DNA from: Nissolia schottii
Lineage: Eukaryota; Streptophyta; Magnoliopsida; Fabales; Fabaceae
Reading direction: 5' to 3'
Length of the DNA: 64,000 bases
NCBI GenBank assembly: GCA_003254905.1
Contig: QANU01018855.1
Location: 34,612-98,611, forward strand
Position numbers and translations under genes: made by a program. Under the pieces are notes generated by a model that ran no database searches, was not told the DNA's origin, and saw only the letters and a program-made list of their open reading frames with translations. Shown here piece by piece: positions 1 to 10,977 of this stretch (the stretch's first letter is position 1; each line of letters starts with the position of its first letter).

Positions 1-368
1 ACACCGTTTTGCGTGCCAAATTTCATCGGCGAACAACGGCTGTTCGGTTGTCCGCCGAACTTTCTACCGTGACACGTCCTATTTCCTAGGGATATTTTAC
101 CTAATAATTTCCCTTATTAATTCTCTAATCATGATTAGAAAATTAATTAAATATTTATGTTTACAGTTGTTTCCCGATTGGTCCGGAAATCGGCTCAAGG
201 CTCTGAAAAATTCGCCGGTCACGAAACCTCAACTTTGACTGCTATTTTTATGGGTTAAAGATGATTCTTATGAATTAAAGGTAATAATTTAATTTTCTTA
301 CCTCCCTAATTAACCTATAATTATTTATTACGCTAATTATCCGTACAGTGAAAAAGCGGGATGTTACA
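1..368 (+). mobile_element. 3' part of an LTR (gypsy-like), entering from the left edge
   Basis: The stretch ends in CGGGATGTTACA, a form common at the 3' end of plant gypsy LTRs. It stops exactly where homology with the second copy of the flanking block (26041 onward) begins. The CTACT that follows (369-373) is also present at the uninterrupted site in the second copy, so it is the likely target duplication. The rest of the element lies outside the window. This is a fossil; its age cannot be judged from one end. Confidence 0.6.
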
Positions 369-737
369 CTACTTGGTTCTTATTTTCATTTTTTATTTTT
401 AGTATATTTTTATTTTTAAAGATTTTGTGAAGAAAATAAGAAATAATATTTTATTATTTTTAATGTTTCATTTTTAGAATCTTGAAAACATAAAATTAGA
501 ACAAAAACTAAACAAATTCCCTTATATAAATTGTTTATGCATTGATTTTCGTCAATGATCAACAAGGTGTAGCCAAGTATGAAACCTATAATAGAATCTA
601 ATCAATGGTAAAAATTAATACATAATTAAGTTATGTGAGATTTTCGTACAAAGATTATTTCTTTTGTCAAATACCCCCTTATTTTTGTACATATTCATCT
701 CAACAGTTAGCTTGAAAGAATTTAAAATCAAGATCAT

Positions 738-2243
738 TGATAGGTGGAGTTTGTACCCTATTTTATTATTCTATAATTGAACATTGTATACTAAAAATGT
801 GTAATTTTAATGCTTAATTAATATGTTTTGCACATTATCCTCTTTTGTGAGAAATTGAGAAAAATGCAATTTTAAGTACTACTTTATCTTAGAATTTAAT
901 GTGTAGATTTCTTTTGTTCTTTTTTAGTTTTCTATTTTAATTGCAGAAAATAAATTGTCAAGAGGATCATTGAAGATTTGAAAGAGATTTGATAAGATAT
1001 AAATGTTGAAGAAGAGAATTGAAGAGAATATTGAGACCAATAAATGCAAGATTAAATTCAAATTTAAAAAGATTTGGTCAAAGATTTGTTGAGAATTTTT
1101 AACGCTGACTTTACCACAGATTTTGTGCCAGGATGGAGATTGAATCTCGATTTGACCTCAACTATAAGGTTGTAGATCTATCTCTTAGCTTTAATTGGAG
1201 ATTTGAATCACCTCAATCCGATATATGTAGCCAAAGTTATTGCGATTTTACTAACTACTGTGCTGAAAGTGCGGGATTTACACCCACTTTGTGTCAATCC
1301 TCTACAAATAGACATCCTCTCTCAACAACTTGAAAAAGAACTTCATACTAAGCCTCTACTTTTATTTTTTGCACTTTTATCTTTTATTTTATGCACTTTA
1401 GGTTTATGTTAATAGTGCTTAGTTATTCAACGATTGTTGGAGCGCTCGCATTGACAACGCAAGCTCCTAATTATTTGCGAATTCCTTCCGTTATTGTTTT
1501 GAGGTTTTGTTATTTCAATTTTTCATTATTTTCTACTCTCTTATTATTTTTATTTATTACGAGTTTTTATCCTCCACCCATGGAGGAGTAGTTTCTTAAT
1601 ATCTTGCATGCGGTAACTCTAAATTATGATTAATTCGAGGTCTTATGCTTAATGTTTATTCATGATTTGTTCCGTCTATGACTAATAATATAGCGATTGC
1701 ATATTATTGGTTAGGGTTAATTCTAGGTTGATAGATCTAGACGATTGTAGGATTTGTTGATTTAGGATTTGGGAACTTTTTGGCGAACTAATTAGATTTA
1801 ATTAGGTTAGGCAATTGGGACATAATTGATATGAGTTTTAAATGCTGAGATCTTAGTTTTAATTCTTATATTAATATATGCTTAGGGGATTGACGATCTT
1901 AGTTTCTTAAGCGAATTGTGTATTAATTAAAGATTTCAACTAATAAGCAACATCCTCTCTTATGGATAATTAGTTAGGAACCAATGACAATTAATCCTTG
2001 ATCTGGAAACGCTGTATGCAGGATATTACCTTTTATCATTGTTTATTTATTTGTTGTAAGTTTCTTTTATTTTAAACGCATTCAATTCAAACCCCCCAAT
2101 TTAATTAAACTTTTAATTGGTTCTAATTGCTTCCTTGAGAGACGACCTAGATTAGCCCCTTTACTACGTTTTTGGGGTTAATTTAGTTTTATAAATTATT
2201 ATTTGATTGCGCACTAAAATTAACAACATTTTAGTGCGTGTCA
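738..2243 (+). mobile_element. Solo LTR, Ty3/gypsy-like
   Basis: The 1506-bp unit begins TGATAGG and ends GTGTCA (TG...CA) and is flanked by a 5-bp target duplication ATCAT (733-737 and 2244-2248). The second copy of the surrounding block at about 26415 lacks it, giving a paralogous empty site. No internal region or second LTR is present, so it is a solo LTR left by recombination between two LTRs. It inserted after the block was duplicated. The gypsy assignment rests on length and LTR style and is an inference. Confidence 0.85.
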
Positions 2244-3046
2244 ATCATAATGTTTTTCAAGTATCACATAAAGTTTTGCAATGATCAAAATCAGCCAAAT
2301 ATCTCTCAAAACCACATTTACCAACACTAATCATTAAATTTACAAAAGAAAAACCAAAAAATATTTTATTATCCTTTCTTACAATCTGTTTGTTTCTCCT
2401 TAATAACATCACATAGCTCTTCATAATAAAGATAAGAAACATGGAAACGACATTGAAGAAGACCAATTTTTATTTCTTTAATACATCTATGGTAGGGAAA
2501 TTTCTGTTATTGTGACATCGATCTGGAACTTCTATCTAGAACAAATGCTTGATAATATTGCGACACAAGTAAGGCTAATGGTTTGAATTATTGGCAACCA
2601 CCGCAAGGGCATCACCTAATTGGCTGCAATGTAACCATTTTAGGCTTGCAATGAGCTGCATCAGGTCGCAAAACACTCAATTTCATTATGCAACAACATA
2701 AAAATTTCACACCATAATAACTGCATTGCACATCACGATGACTACAACACCCGTAATCACAAACACCTTGAAGTTCTGAGAGAACAAATCCAAAAATTTT
2801 CCTTTGAACTTTTTTGAATAAGAAAAATTATGAATATCAATTCTGATTTTGAGGAAAGACATAACAAATAAATAGAATTTTCTTGAACTAACATGAGAAT
2901 TAGAACATACTCGTTGAAAAATGAACAACTCCCTTAGTTAACACATTCATTGGTGATGAACTAACTACCATTTTCATGTAAGTTAAATTTCAAATAATTT
3001 TTTTAATTGTTTAAATTACCAACACACACAAAAAATAAAAATCTTA

Positions 3047-3460
3047 GAGCATCTCCAATTGCTCCCTCATAGAGTCCTTAATCCCACTATTTTGGGTCTC
3101 ACGTTTTTAAATCATTATAGCTAGGAAAGACCGAGAGAGGGAGTCCTACTTTAATACAGTAAGAAAAAAAAGTGGTTCAAGTCCCTTTAAGGAGAGACTC
3201 ATCCCACCTTACATTCCACTAATACTTATATGACATGTGTCATGTGACAACATTTTTCATTTATTTATATTTTTAGAAAACATGATAATTGAAAATCTAT
3301 TTAAGATGGTGCCATAATTTGGTTGGTCCCTTCCAATGGAGAGGAAATAAATATTTTTACGACACTTTTACTTGTTATGACACAGCGATGATATGATATC
3401 AATATAGCAAAAGTGAAGTCCAAATAAGAATTCTTAGAGAGATACCAATTGAAGATACTC
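3047..3460. mobile_element. Tourist-like MITE, copy 1
   Basis: This is a roughly 410-bp unit with imperfect terminal inverted repeats (GAGCATCTCCAATTG at the left; right end reading GAGTATCTTCAATTGG on the opposite strand). The equivalent element in the second block (27237-27646) is bounded by TTA on both sides, which suits PIF/Harbinger (Tourist) MITEs. No coding capacity. It was present before the block duplicated. Confidence 0.55.
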
Positions 3461-3832
3461 TTTTATTTTATTTCAAATGAAGCTGATTCAGAAAGCATTT
3501 CAAATATAAAAGTTGCTTTTTTTTTTTTAATAATAAAATTATTACTAAAAACAAATCCACACGTTTCATGGACAGAGATAAACATAAGAATAATTAATAA
3601 ATTAATAAATTTTGTAGGAATAATTAAAAGTAAATTTATTAAATAATAAAATCAAAATATTATTTATTTGTGACAAAAATGAAGATATGACATTTTACCA
3701 AAATTGAAAATATGGTATTATAAATTATAAGTAAAAAAACAAAGACACATCTCTTATGTTTGATGCAAATGTATCTAGTTTGACTAAAATTTTCATTGAA
3801 CAATTTATATACATGTGACATTGGTGAGTCAT

Positions 3833-3844
3833 CACATACATACA

Positions 3845-3894
<50 letters not shown>
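3833..3894. repeat. ACAT then AT microsatellite
   Basis: About eleven tandem ACAT units run into about fourteen AT units. The duplicate block has only a short AT run at the same place (around 28029-28042), so the tetranucleotide part expanded after the duplication or was lost from the other copy. Confidence 0.95.
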
Positions 3895-4058
3895 AAGGCT
3901 AGAAACTGATTTTTTAAAAAGAAAAAAGAAAAGGCCAAAATCTTCAATTAATTAACTTCCTAATTTATTCTATAGACGCATAAATGCATGGCTATCAGGG
4001 CAGAATAAAACCAAACCAATCAAAATGAAATCACAGAAAACACAAAGATAATCAAATT

Positions 4059-4233
4059 TTTTTTTAGGTTGTCTACCCGGTATCCAAGGCTTAGCCTTGA
4101 CTAATCCGGGCCGAGCACCTGGCTATGGCAGGTGAGTCTCCCAGCGGGGATAACTGCGTACACAAGGTCTCAAACTCAAGACCTTGCTTAAGCGATACCA
4201 AGCCACTTACCACTTGGACCAACCCCCGTTGGT
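4059..4233 (-). mobile_element. tRNA-derived SINE (full-length looking)
   Basis: Read on the minus strand it has an A-box-like TGGTCCAAGTGG near the 5' end, a B-box-like GTTTGAGACC about 50 bp later, and an A-rich tail (the T run at 4059 on the plus strand). A perfect 18-bp target duplication, CACAAAGATAATCAAATT, flanks it (4041-4058 and 4234-4251). The duplicate block at about 28190 has only one copy of that 18-mer and no SINE. An internally deleted relative lies at 46002-46082. Confidence 0.9.
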
Positions 4234-6205
4234 CACAAAGATAATCAAATTGAAAACAAATCGCAAAGACGAAAATGGTATAGAATAAAAAGTTTTGGGA
4301 TAAAGACTTTCAATTATTCGATAAGCCCGTGATTTTCTATGGGGATTGTGCCATATTTAAAGCACCATTCTTCCTACACAACTCTTGCTTGGAAAGCCTT
4401 AATTACTATCACTCTGATCCATGCCAAAACTCCACCATCTAATTGACAACATCATCAAAATTTATCTTTTGTAAAAACAATTATGTGCAAGAATAAAATA
4501 AAATGCAATCATCAACAATAAGCAAAACGCATCAAGAAACCCTATAATCTCTTAATGGCATGTCTCCGATGAGGCTTTGAAAAGATCTTGAATCATCTTT
4601 TGAATGAGAATGGGTAGAGTAGTCGTCCATGTTGAATGTATATGGCACAAATATGCACATAGTTTAGAAGGGTGCAGACTCACTGACATGTAACAGCTAG
4701 AAAAGCGTTACCGGCACGTAAGGGACTAGTTTTCTTATGGAAGCTTCTTAGATTGCTTTTCATAAATGATAACTCACTAATTTGAGTGTTTTCTTAGTTT
4801 GTTTCCTAAGTGTTTTAAATGGACTTTTAAGATTTTTATTTATTTTTAGGCATAAATTAGGATAATTTGCATTTAGTAGAATTATTTAGATTTTATTGGT
4901 TCTAACTCTTTTTTTTAGTTTTTATTTTAATTTTAGGAAAACAAATCCTAAGAGGATCATTTAAGATTGGAAGAAGATAAAAGATATTATTAAAGAAAAG
5001 GTTTGAATAGAAGATTTGGATGATAAAAGATAAATTTGAATGTGATCGGCAAAGATTTGGGTGAATATATGTTGAAATTTTTTCTATGCTGATTTTGTCA
5101 CAAATTTTTCACCTTGATGAAGGATTTATCTTGACTTGTCTCCAGCTACAAAATTGTAGCTATTTCTTTAATCTTTGATTAGAGACTTGGATCAACTCAA
5201 TTGGATATGTGTAGCATAAGTTATGGTGTTTTTTTACTATCGTAGTGCAATGCTGTCAAAAATCCAAATTTCAACATTTTTTTAACCTAATTTTGGGTCC
5301 AAACTCAATAAATACAACCCCAATAACCCCAAAGGAAGGGGGGAATTAGATTTGAAGAGAAGGCAACCCTAGAGGTGCTAACCAGGGACAGAGTACCGCC
5401 GTCGGGGGTGCTATGCAAGAGCTCTGCACACTCACTCGGCTTCTACCATCGTTTGTCATCTATGGTGTTGTTTCTAATGTCTCTGTTCTCTTCTTTTCAC
5501 TTATTCTTTTCTTCTTTTATGTTCTAAGTCCCTTGCTAGGGCATTGATGTAACCTCTTTTGATGATACTATTTTAATTCAATTTATTATTCAATGTCAAT
5601 TGATGTTTCTTAAGTTTTTCTCACTATTCTTAATGCTTTAATTGTTTAATCACAAATTAACTGAATCCTTGTTTTGTATGCAATTCAAGAGGAGGAATAC
5701 AAAAGTGTTCATGTGAGATTAACCACAAGATAACGTAAGATTAGAGATAAATTATGCGGATTGTGTGGTCGTATGTAGGGAATTCACAAATCGTTCATGC
5801 TTTATATAGGTTAGTTTACACTAAAAGATTAGGTATTCGGCCTAGGAAAAGAAATTTCTTGACCTTGAGAAAGACTTATAATTAGGATAGGAACTTTGAC
5901 CATTAATTAAGATCAATTGATAATTGTTTAATAGTTGTATTAAGATAGTTGTGTGGTTTTGTCTATGAATTCACCTGAGTCTAGAGTCGGTGAGTCATTA
6001 GCTCTAGTGTTCTTCTTAGATCTTGTTTTTCTTATCTTTTGTTTAATTATTTATTTTAAGCTTGTTGTTATATCTTCAACCTCCTCTCTATCAATTCAAT
6101 TTAGTAATTTATTAATTAAAATTAAACATGCAATATTATCCTTATGCGTTGGACAACATGAAGTTTAATACTCACTTTTATTACTTGTACGAACTAGTGT
6201 ACTTA

Positions 6206-6497
6206 CTAACTGTGCCACATGACTTGAATGAGAAAACATGGTCTATGAATTGACATTATATCATCTGATCCATTTAGCTTGACCTCACTTAGTGGAACAA
6301 GGGTCAGTGGTTGTTGTTGTTAACCGTGCCACACTGCCACTTTTAACGATTCTACTTCTAGTAGTGACTATAGCTTTTAGTATTATTTAACCAGATTATG
6401 CCTCAATCATTTTATTTTTCCTTAAACAGGTGAAGAACCACAAGCAATGTATCATTGGGAAAGGAAAATAAATTGAAGGGGTAGTGTTAGTATTCAC
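6206..6497 (-). other. Remnant of intron 3 of beta-glucosidase pseudogene A, with a TTG-tailed retroposon end
   Basis: This stretch aligns with intron 3 of copy B on both sides of the hAT element there. It preserves the empty target site of that element (near 6238-6280). Compared with B it has an extra 40-odd bases reading CTTGACCTCACTTAGTGG followed by TTGTTGTTG (about 6288-6330). That resembles the 3' end of TTG-tailed plant retroposons (RTE LINE or TS-type SINE). Confidence 0.6.
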
Positions 6498-7621
6498 CTT
6501 ATATTTGTGGTACCCATCACAAGCTACATCTCCATTTTCTTCTCCATGCATAGACCTTGCTAATCAAAATTTCTTTCTTCATGCATTCTACATTGAAGAC
6601 CGATCTCATTCCAGAGACTAATCTTCCAAAATAATCAATTAAAAGATGGGTGAAAAGAAGATATAAGAGCAAAAGAAGGGAAAGGAATACCAACCAGCAT
6701 GGGCAAAGGTATCCCAGACACTAGGAGTTCTCCCATCTTCATTAGCAGCTCCTTCCACCTATTCATTCATACATACATAATCACATTTATAATCAATATA
6801 TAACAATTATGACAAGAGTGGTATCCACTAAGGATGGAAGAGAATATTTTGTTAGTCCCATAGTGTAAGCGGGGATGGCTTCAACGGTTGAAACCTAAGG
6901 TTAATATTCTTCTTCTCTGATCCATTCATATGGAAAGGGGTACATTTCTAGACTAATGTTATGGTGGCAACCATTTGGGACAAGCACACTTACAAGGATA
7001 TGGGGTTTATTGCGAGCTCCACCGTGATAGACCCTACACCTTTGTGGCAGTGGTATCATTTCTCACAATTATAGGATATAACAATCCAGAACAAAAAAAA
7101 AAAAAAAAAAAACAGAACCAGCAAAGGGCATTTTAGTCATTTCCTTTTTAAAGCAGAAATCCATGAGAATTGGTTTGCAAACTAAGGAATTGAATTCCAC
7201 ATGCTGCAAATATTCCTCTTTTATCCCTTCCTAACAACATGACTCTCTCAGTAGAAGTTACTCTATACCTAGATAGGACTCGAATCTGAAACCACTGATT
7301 AATCAAGGAAAAAGAGTATATGTCACTCTAACCTGCTACATGTAGGTGTAGGCAATATTTAAGGAATAGATATCATAAAAACTGGAACAAAAATAACAAA
7401 TCTATCAATATTGCAAAACAGATTAGAATTAGTGTTACCTGATAAGCAGAGGTGCCAGAACCAAAGACAAAATCAACTGGAAAAGCATGCCGGCTGTACT
7501 TATTATCATCATCAGCAGCAGCAGCAGCAGCACTAATTCTCAAGTTGAGAAGTAAAAGTGTTAGCTTTAAGGCAAGGAAGAGGCTCAAACTTGGTGATGA
7601 TGATGCTTTGGATTCCATCAT
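6498..7621 (-). pseudogene. Beta-glucosidase (GH1) pseudogene A, exons 1-3 only
   Basis: Three exons align with the first three exons of copy B. Exon 1 is 7439-7621 (signal-peptide-like start, then KYSRHAFPVDFVFGSGTSAY), exon 2 is 6695-6758 (VEGAANEDGRTPSVWDTFAH) and exon 3 is 6498-6555. Splice dinucleotides are kept. Relative to B, exon 3 gains three bases and loses one beside the acceptor, so the reading frame reaches an early stop. Exons 4-13 are absent: the sequence left of intron 3 turns into the duplicated repeat block. Without the acid/base and nucleophile exons it cannot encode an enzyme. A huge intron with more exons beyond the left edge cannot be formally excluded, but the frame is already lost. 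Confidence 0.85.
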
Positions 7622-7846
7622 GGCCTAATTTAGGCTATGTGATTCATGTTTGTTTTCTGTGGGAAGCATATTTTAACGCCATCTGTTTTTTTTTATTTTT
7701 TCCTTTTTCTTTAGACATGGAAGGTGGTGAACACAACGTAGCTAGAGGTGGTTGCTCAACAACCCACGTTAACTCTTTGTGCTACCTAATTTATTTATTT
7801 TTAACAATTTTTATGATTAAATTTATTAAATTTTGTTATTATTTCA
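7622..7846. other. 5' flank of pseudogene A
   Basis: AT-rich sequence upstream of the copy A start codon, presumably its former promoter. It does not obviously match the upstream flank of copy B beyond the first few dozen bases. I see no clear element in it. Confidence 0.4.
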
Positions 7847-9876
7847 TGTTCTATATGATCGTAATAAATTTTTCATTAGTCAAATCATTAAAAGAGTCAA
7901 CTTATAAAAAATTTAGAGATTTGTAAACTATTTGAGCTTACGATGCACTTCCCTATAAATATTGTATTGTAAAATATTAATTTATCATATTAGATCATAT
8001 AATTTATCAATATATTATATTAGATCATAAAATAATAATAAAATTTGATGAATTTAATTATAAAAATTTTTAAAAATAAATAAATTAAGTAAAATGTAGT
8101 ATTTATCCATGTAGAATGAGTAAGAAATTACCCTAACTAGATATATGGAAGGCAAGCTCATGTGTTTGTCCGTTTCATTTATATAGCACGTAGACGTGTA
8201 ACAACTTTCTCAAAATGTCACAAGCATAATTATTACTAGTAGGGCAAGCTCTCAGTACCGTTAATGTTTGATCATTCATATTGAAACTATTTTGCAAAAT
8301 TATAACGGTAAAAGATAGGGCCGTCAAAATGAACTTAGCTCGCGAATCCGGTCTGCGAACCCGATTAAATGGACATGTTTTACACGCAAAAAATAAGTTT
8401 GTGAAAATTTTAAAAAAATTGGTCCGACCCATTTAGGTCTGCAGACTAAACGGGTCAGCCCAACAGATTCATGAGCTAGCCCGTGAGATAGCAACGAGTG
8501 GCTAAAAAATTTGTGTTATGAAAGCATTCAACTGGAAGTGGGTAATGGTGGCGAGACTTTATTTGTTTTTGGAAAGACTTATGGTTGAGGCAACAACATT
8601 AAAATATTTGTTTCATAGGCTATATTCAGTGTCAACTCTAAAATCATGCAAGATTTTAGAATGTAGCTTTTGGGATGGAGTGTTATGGACATGGAGCTTT
8701 CGGTGGCAAAGGAAATTATTTCGATGGGAGCAAAACCTGTTCAATGAAATGCATAATTCATTACTTGAAACGAAGGTGTATGCAAACAAATTGTTCTAAC
8801 TGTGTATCAATCAGCCTAACTAAAATACATTAATTCAAAACATATATCATATTATTTATTATAAAAACCATAATGATATTTCTAACCCTCTTATCAAAGT
8901 TAATTTTCTTTTTATCTTCATCCGTCCAATGTTGTTTGGACTTAGGTCAGTTAATTTTCTTTTTATCTTCATCCGTCCAATATTGTTTGAACTTAGGCCT
9001 AACACTCAATATGTCTATAGGAACATAAGGACCAAACTTTATAGCATCCCAAACATCTAAATCAATAGCCTTAATAAAAATTCTCATTCTAGATTTCCAA
9101 TATCCATAGCATTCACCATTGAAGAAATGAGGTTTGTTAATAGGATTACTATCAGTGATGAATGTAGATGAAGTCATATCTCTTAAAGCTATTAAGCCTT
9201 AGACAAGAGCCTTACTCTGATACCACTTGTTATCAAGTGGCTTCAAATACACAAGAAGGGGGTGAATTGGGTATACAACTTTTTCACAAAACTTTTCTTA
9301 CTCAAAAAATAAGCTAGGAAATCTCAACAAAGATATAAGAATGAGCAATAAAGCAAGCTAGCACAAGCAATATTAAAGTAAAGAGTCTAGAGATAGAGAG
9401 AATGCAAACTCAATTTATCCTAGTTCAATCACTCTTGTGATCTACGTCCAGTCCCCAAGCTACTCGCTCAAGATTTTCTCCACTATCTTCAAGCTTGAAA
9501 CTTAGGTGCTTGAAAAACCTTTATAAGTAAGAGCACTCTTCACACCTTGTGATTGAGTCTCAAGTAATCTTCCTTAGAGATTCCACCCTTATCAATCTAG
9601 AGGGATACCTCACCCTCTTTACAAGAATATGAAATTTATGAATTGGAAACTCTCTCAAAGAATGGATAATAGAAAATGAAGCTCTATAGGTGTATGTGTG
9701 AAAATCTCCCTTTTTGGCTCTTTAAAATGACTCAATAAATGCTCTTTATGATCTATAGAAGGATGGGAGTTTAGAAGTTAATGTTCTACCTTGAATCACT
9801 GAGTTTGGTTGGTGTTTATTGAGCGCCAAATGATCCTAGTTGTTGTGCATTTAATGCTCAAGACAAAATACAACAT
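7847..9876. repeat. Left half of a 2030-bp direct repeat abutting an N (probable unmerged contig end)
   Basis: It is repeated at a constant offset of 2031 bp in 9878-11907 with no difference that I could find; all open frames in the two copies are letter-for-letter the same. The left copy ends and the right copy begins exactly at the single N at 9877. Contents (given once under the right copy): a LINE fragment, a hAT-like end, and the gag and LTR of a copia element. The likeliest reading is one genomic copy represented twice. Confidence 0.93.
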
Positions 9877-9877
9877 N
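9877..9877. other. Assembly gap (single N)
   Basis: One ambiguous base separating two identical 2030-bp stretches. It marks a scaffold join of two overlapping contigs. Confidence 0.95.
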
Positions 9878-10351
9878 TGTTCTATATGATCGTAATAAAT
9901 TTTTCATTAGTCAAATCATTAAAAGAGTCAACTTATAAAAAATTTAGAGATTTGTAAACTATTTGAGCTTACGATGCACTTCCCTATAAATATTGTATTG
10001 TAAAATATTAATTTATCATATTAGATCATATAATTTATCAATATATTATATTAGATCATAAAATAATAATAAAATTTGATGAATTTAATTATAAAAATTT
10101 TTAAAAATAAATAAATTAAGTAAAATGTAGTATTTATCCATGTAGAATGAGTAAGAAATTACCCTAACTAGATATATGGAAGGCAAGCTCATGTGTTTGT
10201 CCGTTTCATTTATATAGCACGTAGACGTGTAACAACTTTCTCAAAATGTCACAAGCATAATTATTACTAGTAGGGCAAGCTCTCAGTACCGTTAATGTTT
10301 GATCATTCATATTGAAACTATTTTGCAAAATTATAACGGTAAAAGATAGGG

Positions 10352-10515
10352 CCGTCAAAATGAACTTAGCTCGCGAATCCGGTCTGCGAACCCGATTAAA
10401 TGGACATGTTTTACACGCAAAAAATAAGTTTGTGAAAATTTTAAAAAAATTGGTCCGACCCATTTAGGTCTGCAGACTAAACGGGTCAGCCCAACAGATT
10501 CATGAGCTAGCCCGT
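10352..10515. mobile_element. One-ended hAT-like repeat; also at 8321-8484
   Basis: It begins AGGGCCGTCAAAATGAAC and is followed by GCTCGCG, CGGGTC and AGCCC words. This is the composition of non-autonomous plant hAT elements, as at 33100-33420. I could not find the matching opposite terminus. Confidence 0.4.
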
Positions 10516-10548
10516 GAGATAGCAACGAGTGGCTAAAAAATTTGTGTT

Positions 10549-10830
10549 ATGAAAGCATTCAACTGGAAGTGGGTAATGGTGGCGAGACTTTATTTGTTTT
10601 TGGAAAGACTTATGGTTGAGGCAACAACATTAAAATATTTGTTTCATAGGCTATATTCAGTGTCAACTCTAAAATCATGCAAGATTTTAGAATGTAGCTT
10701 TTGGGATGGAGTGTTATGGACATGGAGCTTTCGGTGGCAAAGGAAATTATTTCGATGGGAGCAAAACCTGTTCAATGAAATGCATAATTCATTACTTGAA
10801 ACGAAGGTGTATGCAAACAAATTGTTCTAA
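10549..10830 (+). mobile_element. LINE fragment (region before the zf-RVT domain); also at 8518-8799
   Basis: The translated stretch has the spaced pattern FHRLYSVS..., FWDGVLWTWSFRWQRKLFRWE, then a short acidic helix. Plant L1-type LINEs show this between the reverse transcriptase and the zinc-binding zf-RVT segment. Nothing on either side extends it into a full element, so it is an isolated remnant. The copy at 8518-8799 is the assembly duplicate. Confidence 0.65.
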
Positions 10831-10977
10831 CTGTGTATCAATCAGCCTAACTAAAATACATTAATTCAAAACATATATCATATTATTTATTATAAAAACC
10901 ATAATGATATTTCTAACCCTCTTATCAAAGTTAATTTTCTTTTTATCTTCATCCGTCCAATGTTGTTTGGACTTAGG

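Larger units (their letters stand above)
369..6205. repeat. Duplicated block, copy 1 (interrupted by later insertions)
   Basis: Sequence at 369-737 and 2244-6205 matches 26041-30140 nearly base for base over about 4 kb. Differences are scattered substitutions, small indels and three larger insertions found only here: a solo LTR (738-2243), a SINE (4059-4233) and an expanded ACAT/AT microsatellite (3833-3894). The right edge abuts intron 3 of beta-glucosidase pseudogene A at about 6205. No convincing gene lies inside; the short open frames are repeat shadows. The right third (about 4790-6205) resembles the solo LTR at 738-2243 and is probably an old LTR of a related family. Confidence 0.85.

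Noticed and set aside
3660-3947. 95-codon minus frame with YIYIYICMYVCMYV
   Set aside because: Produced by the ACAT/AT microsatellite.
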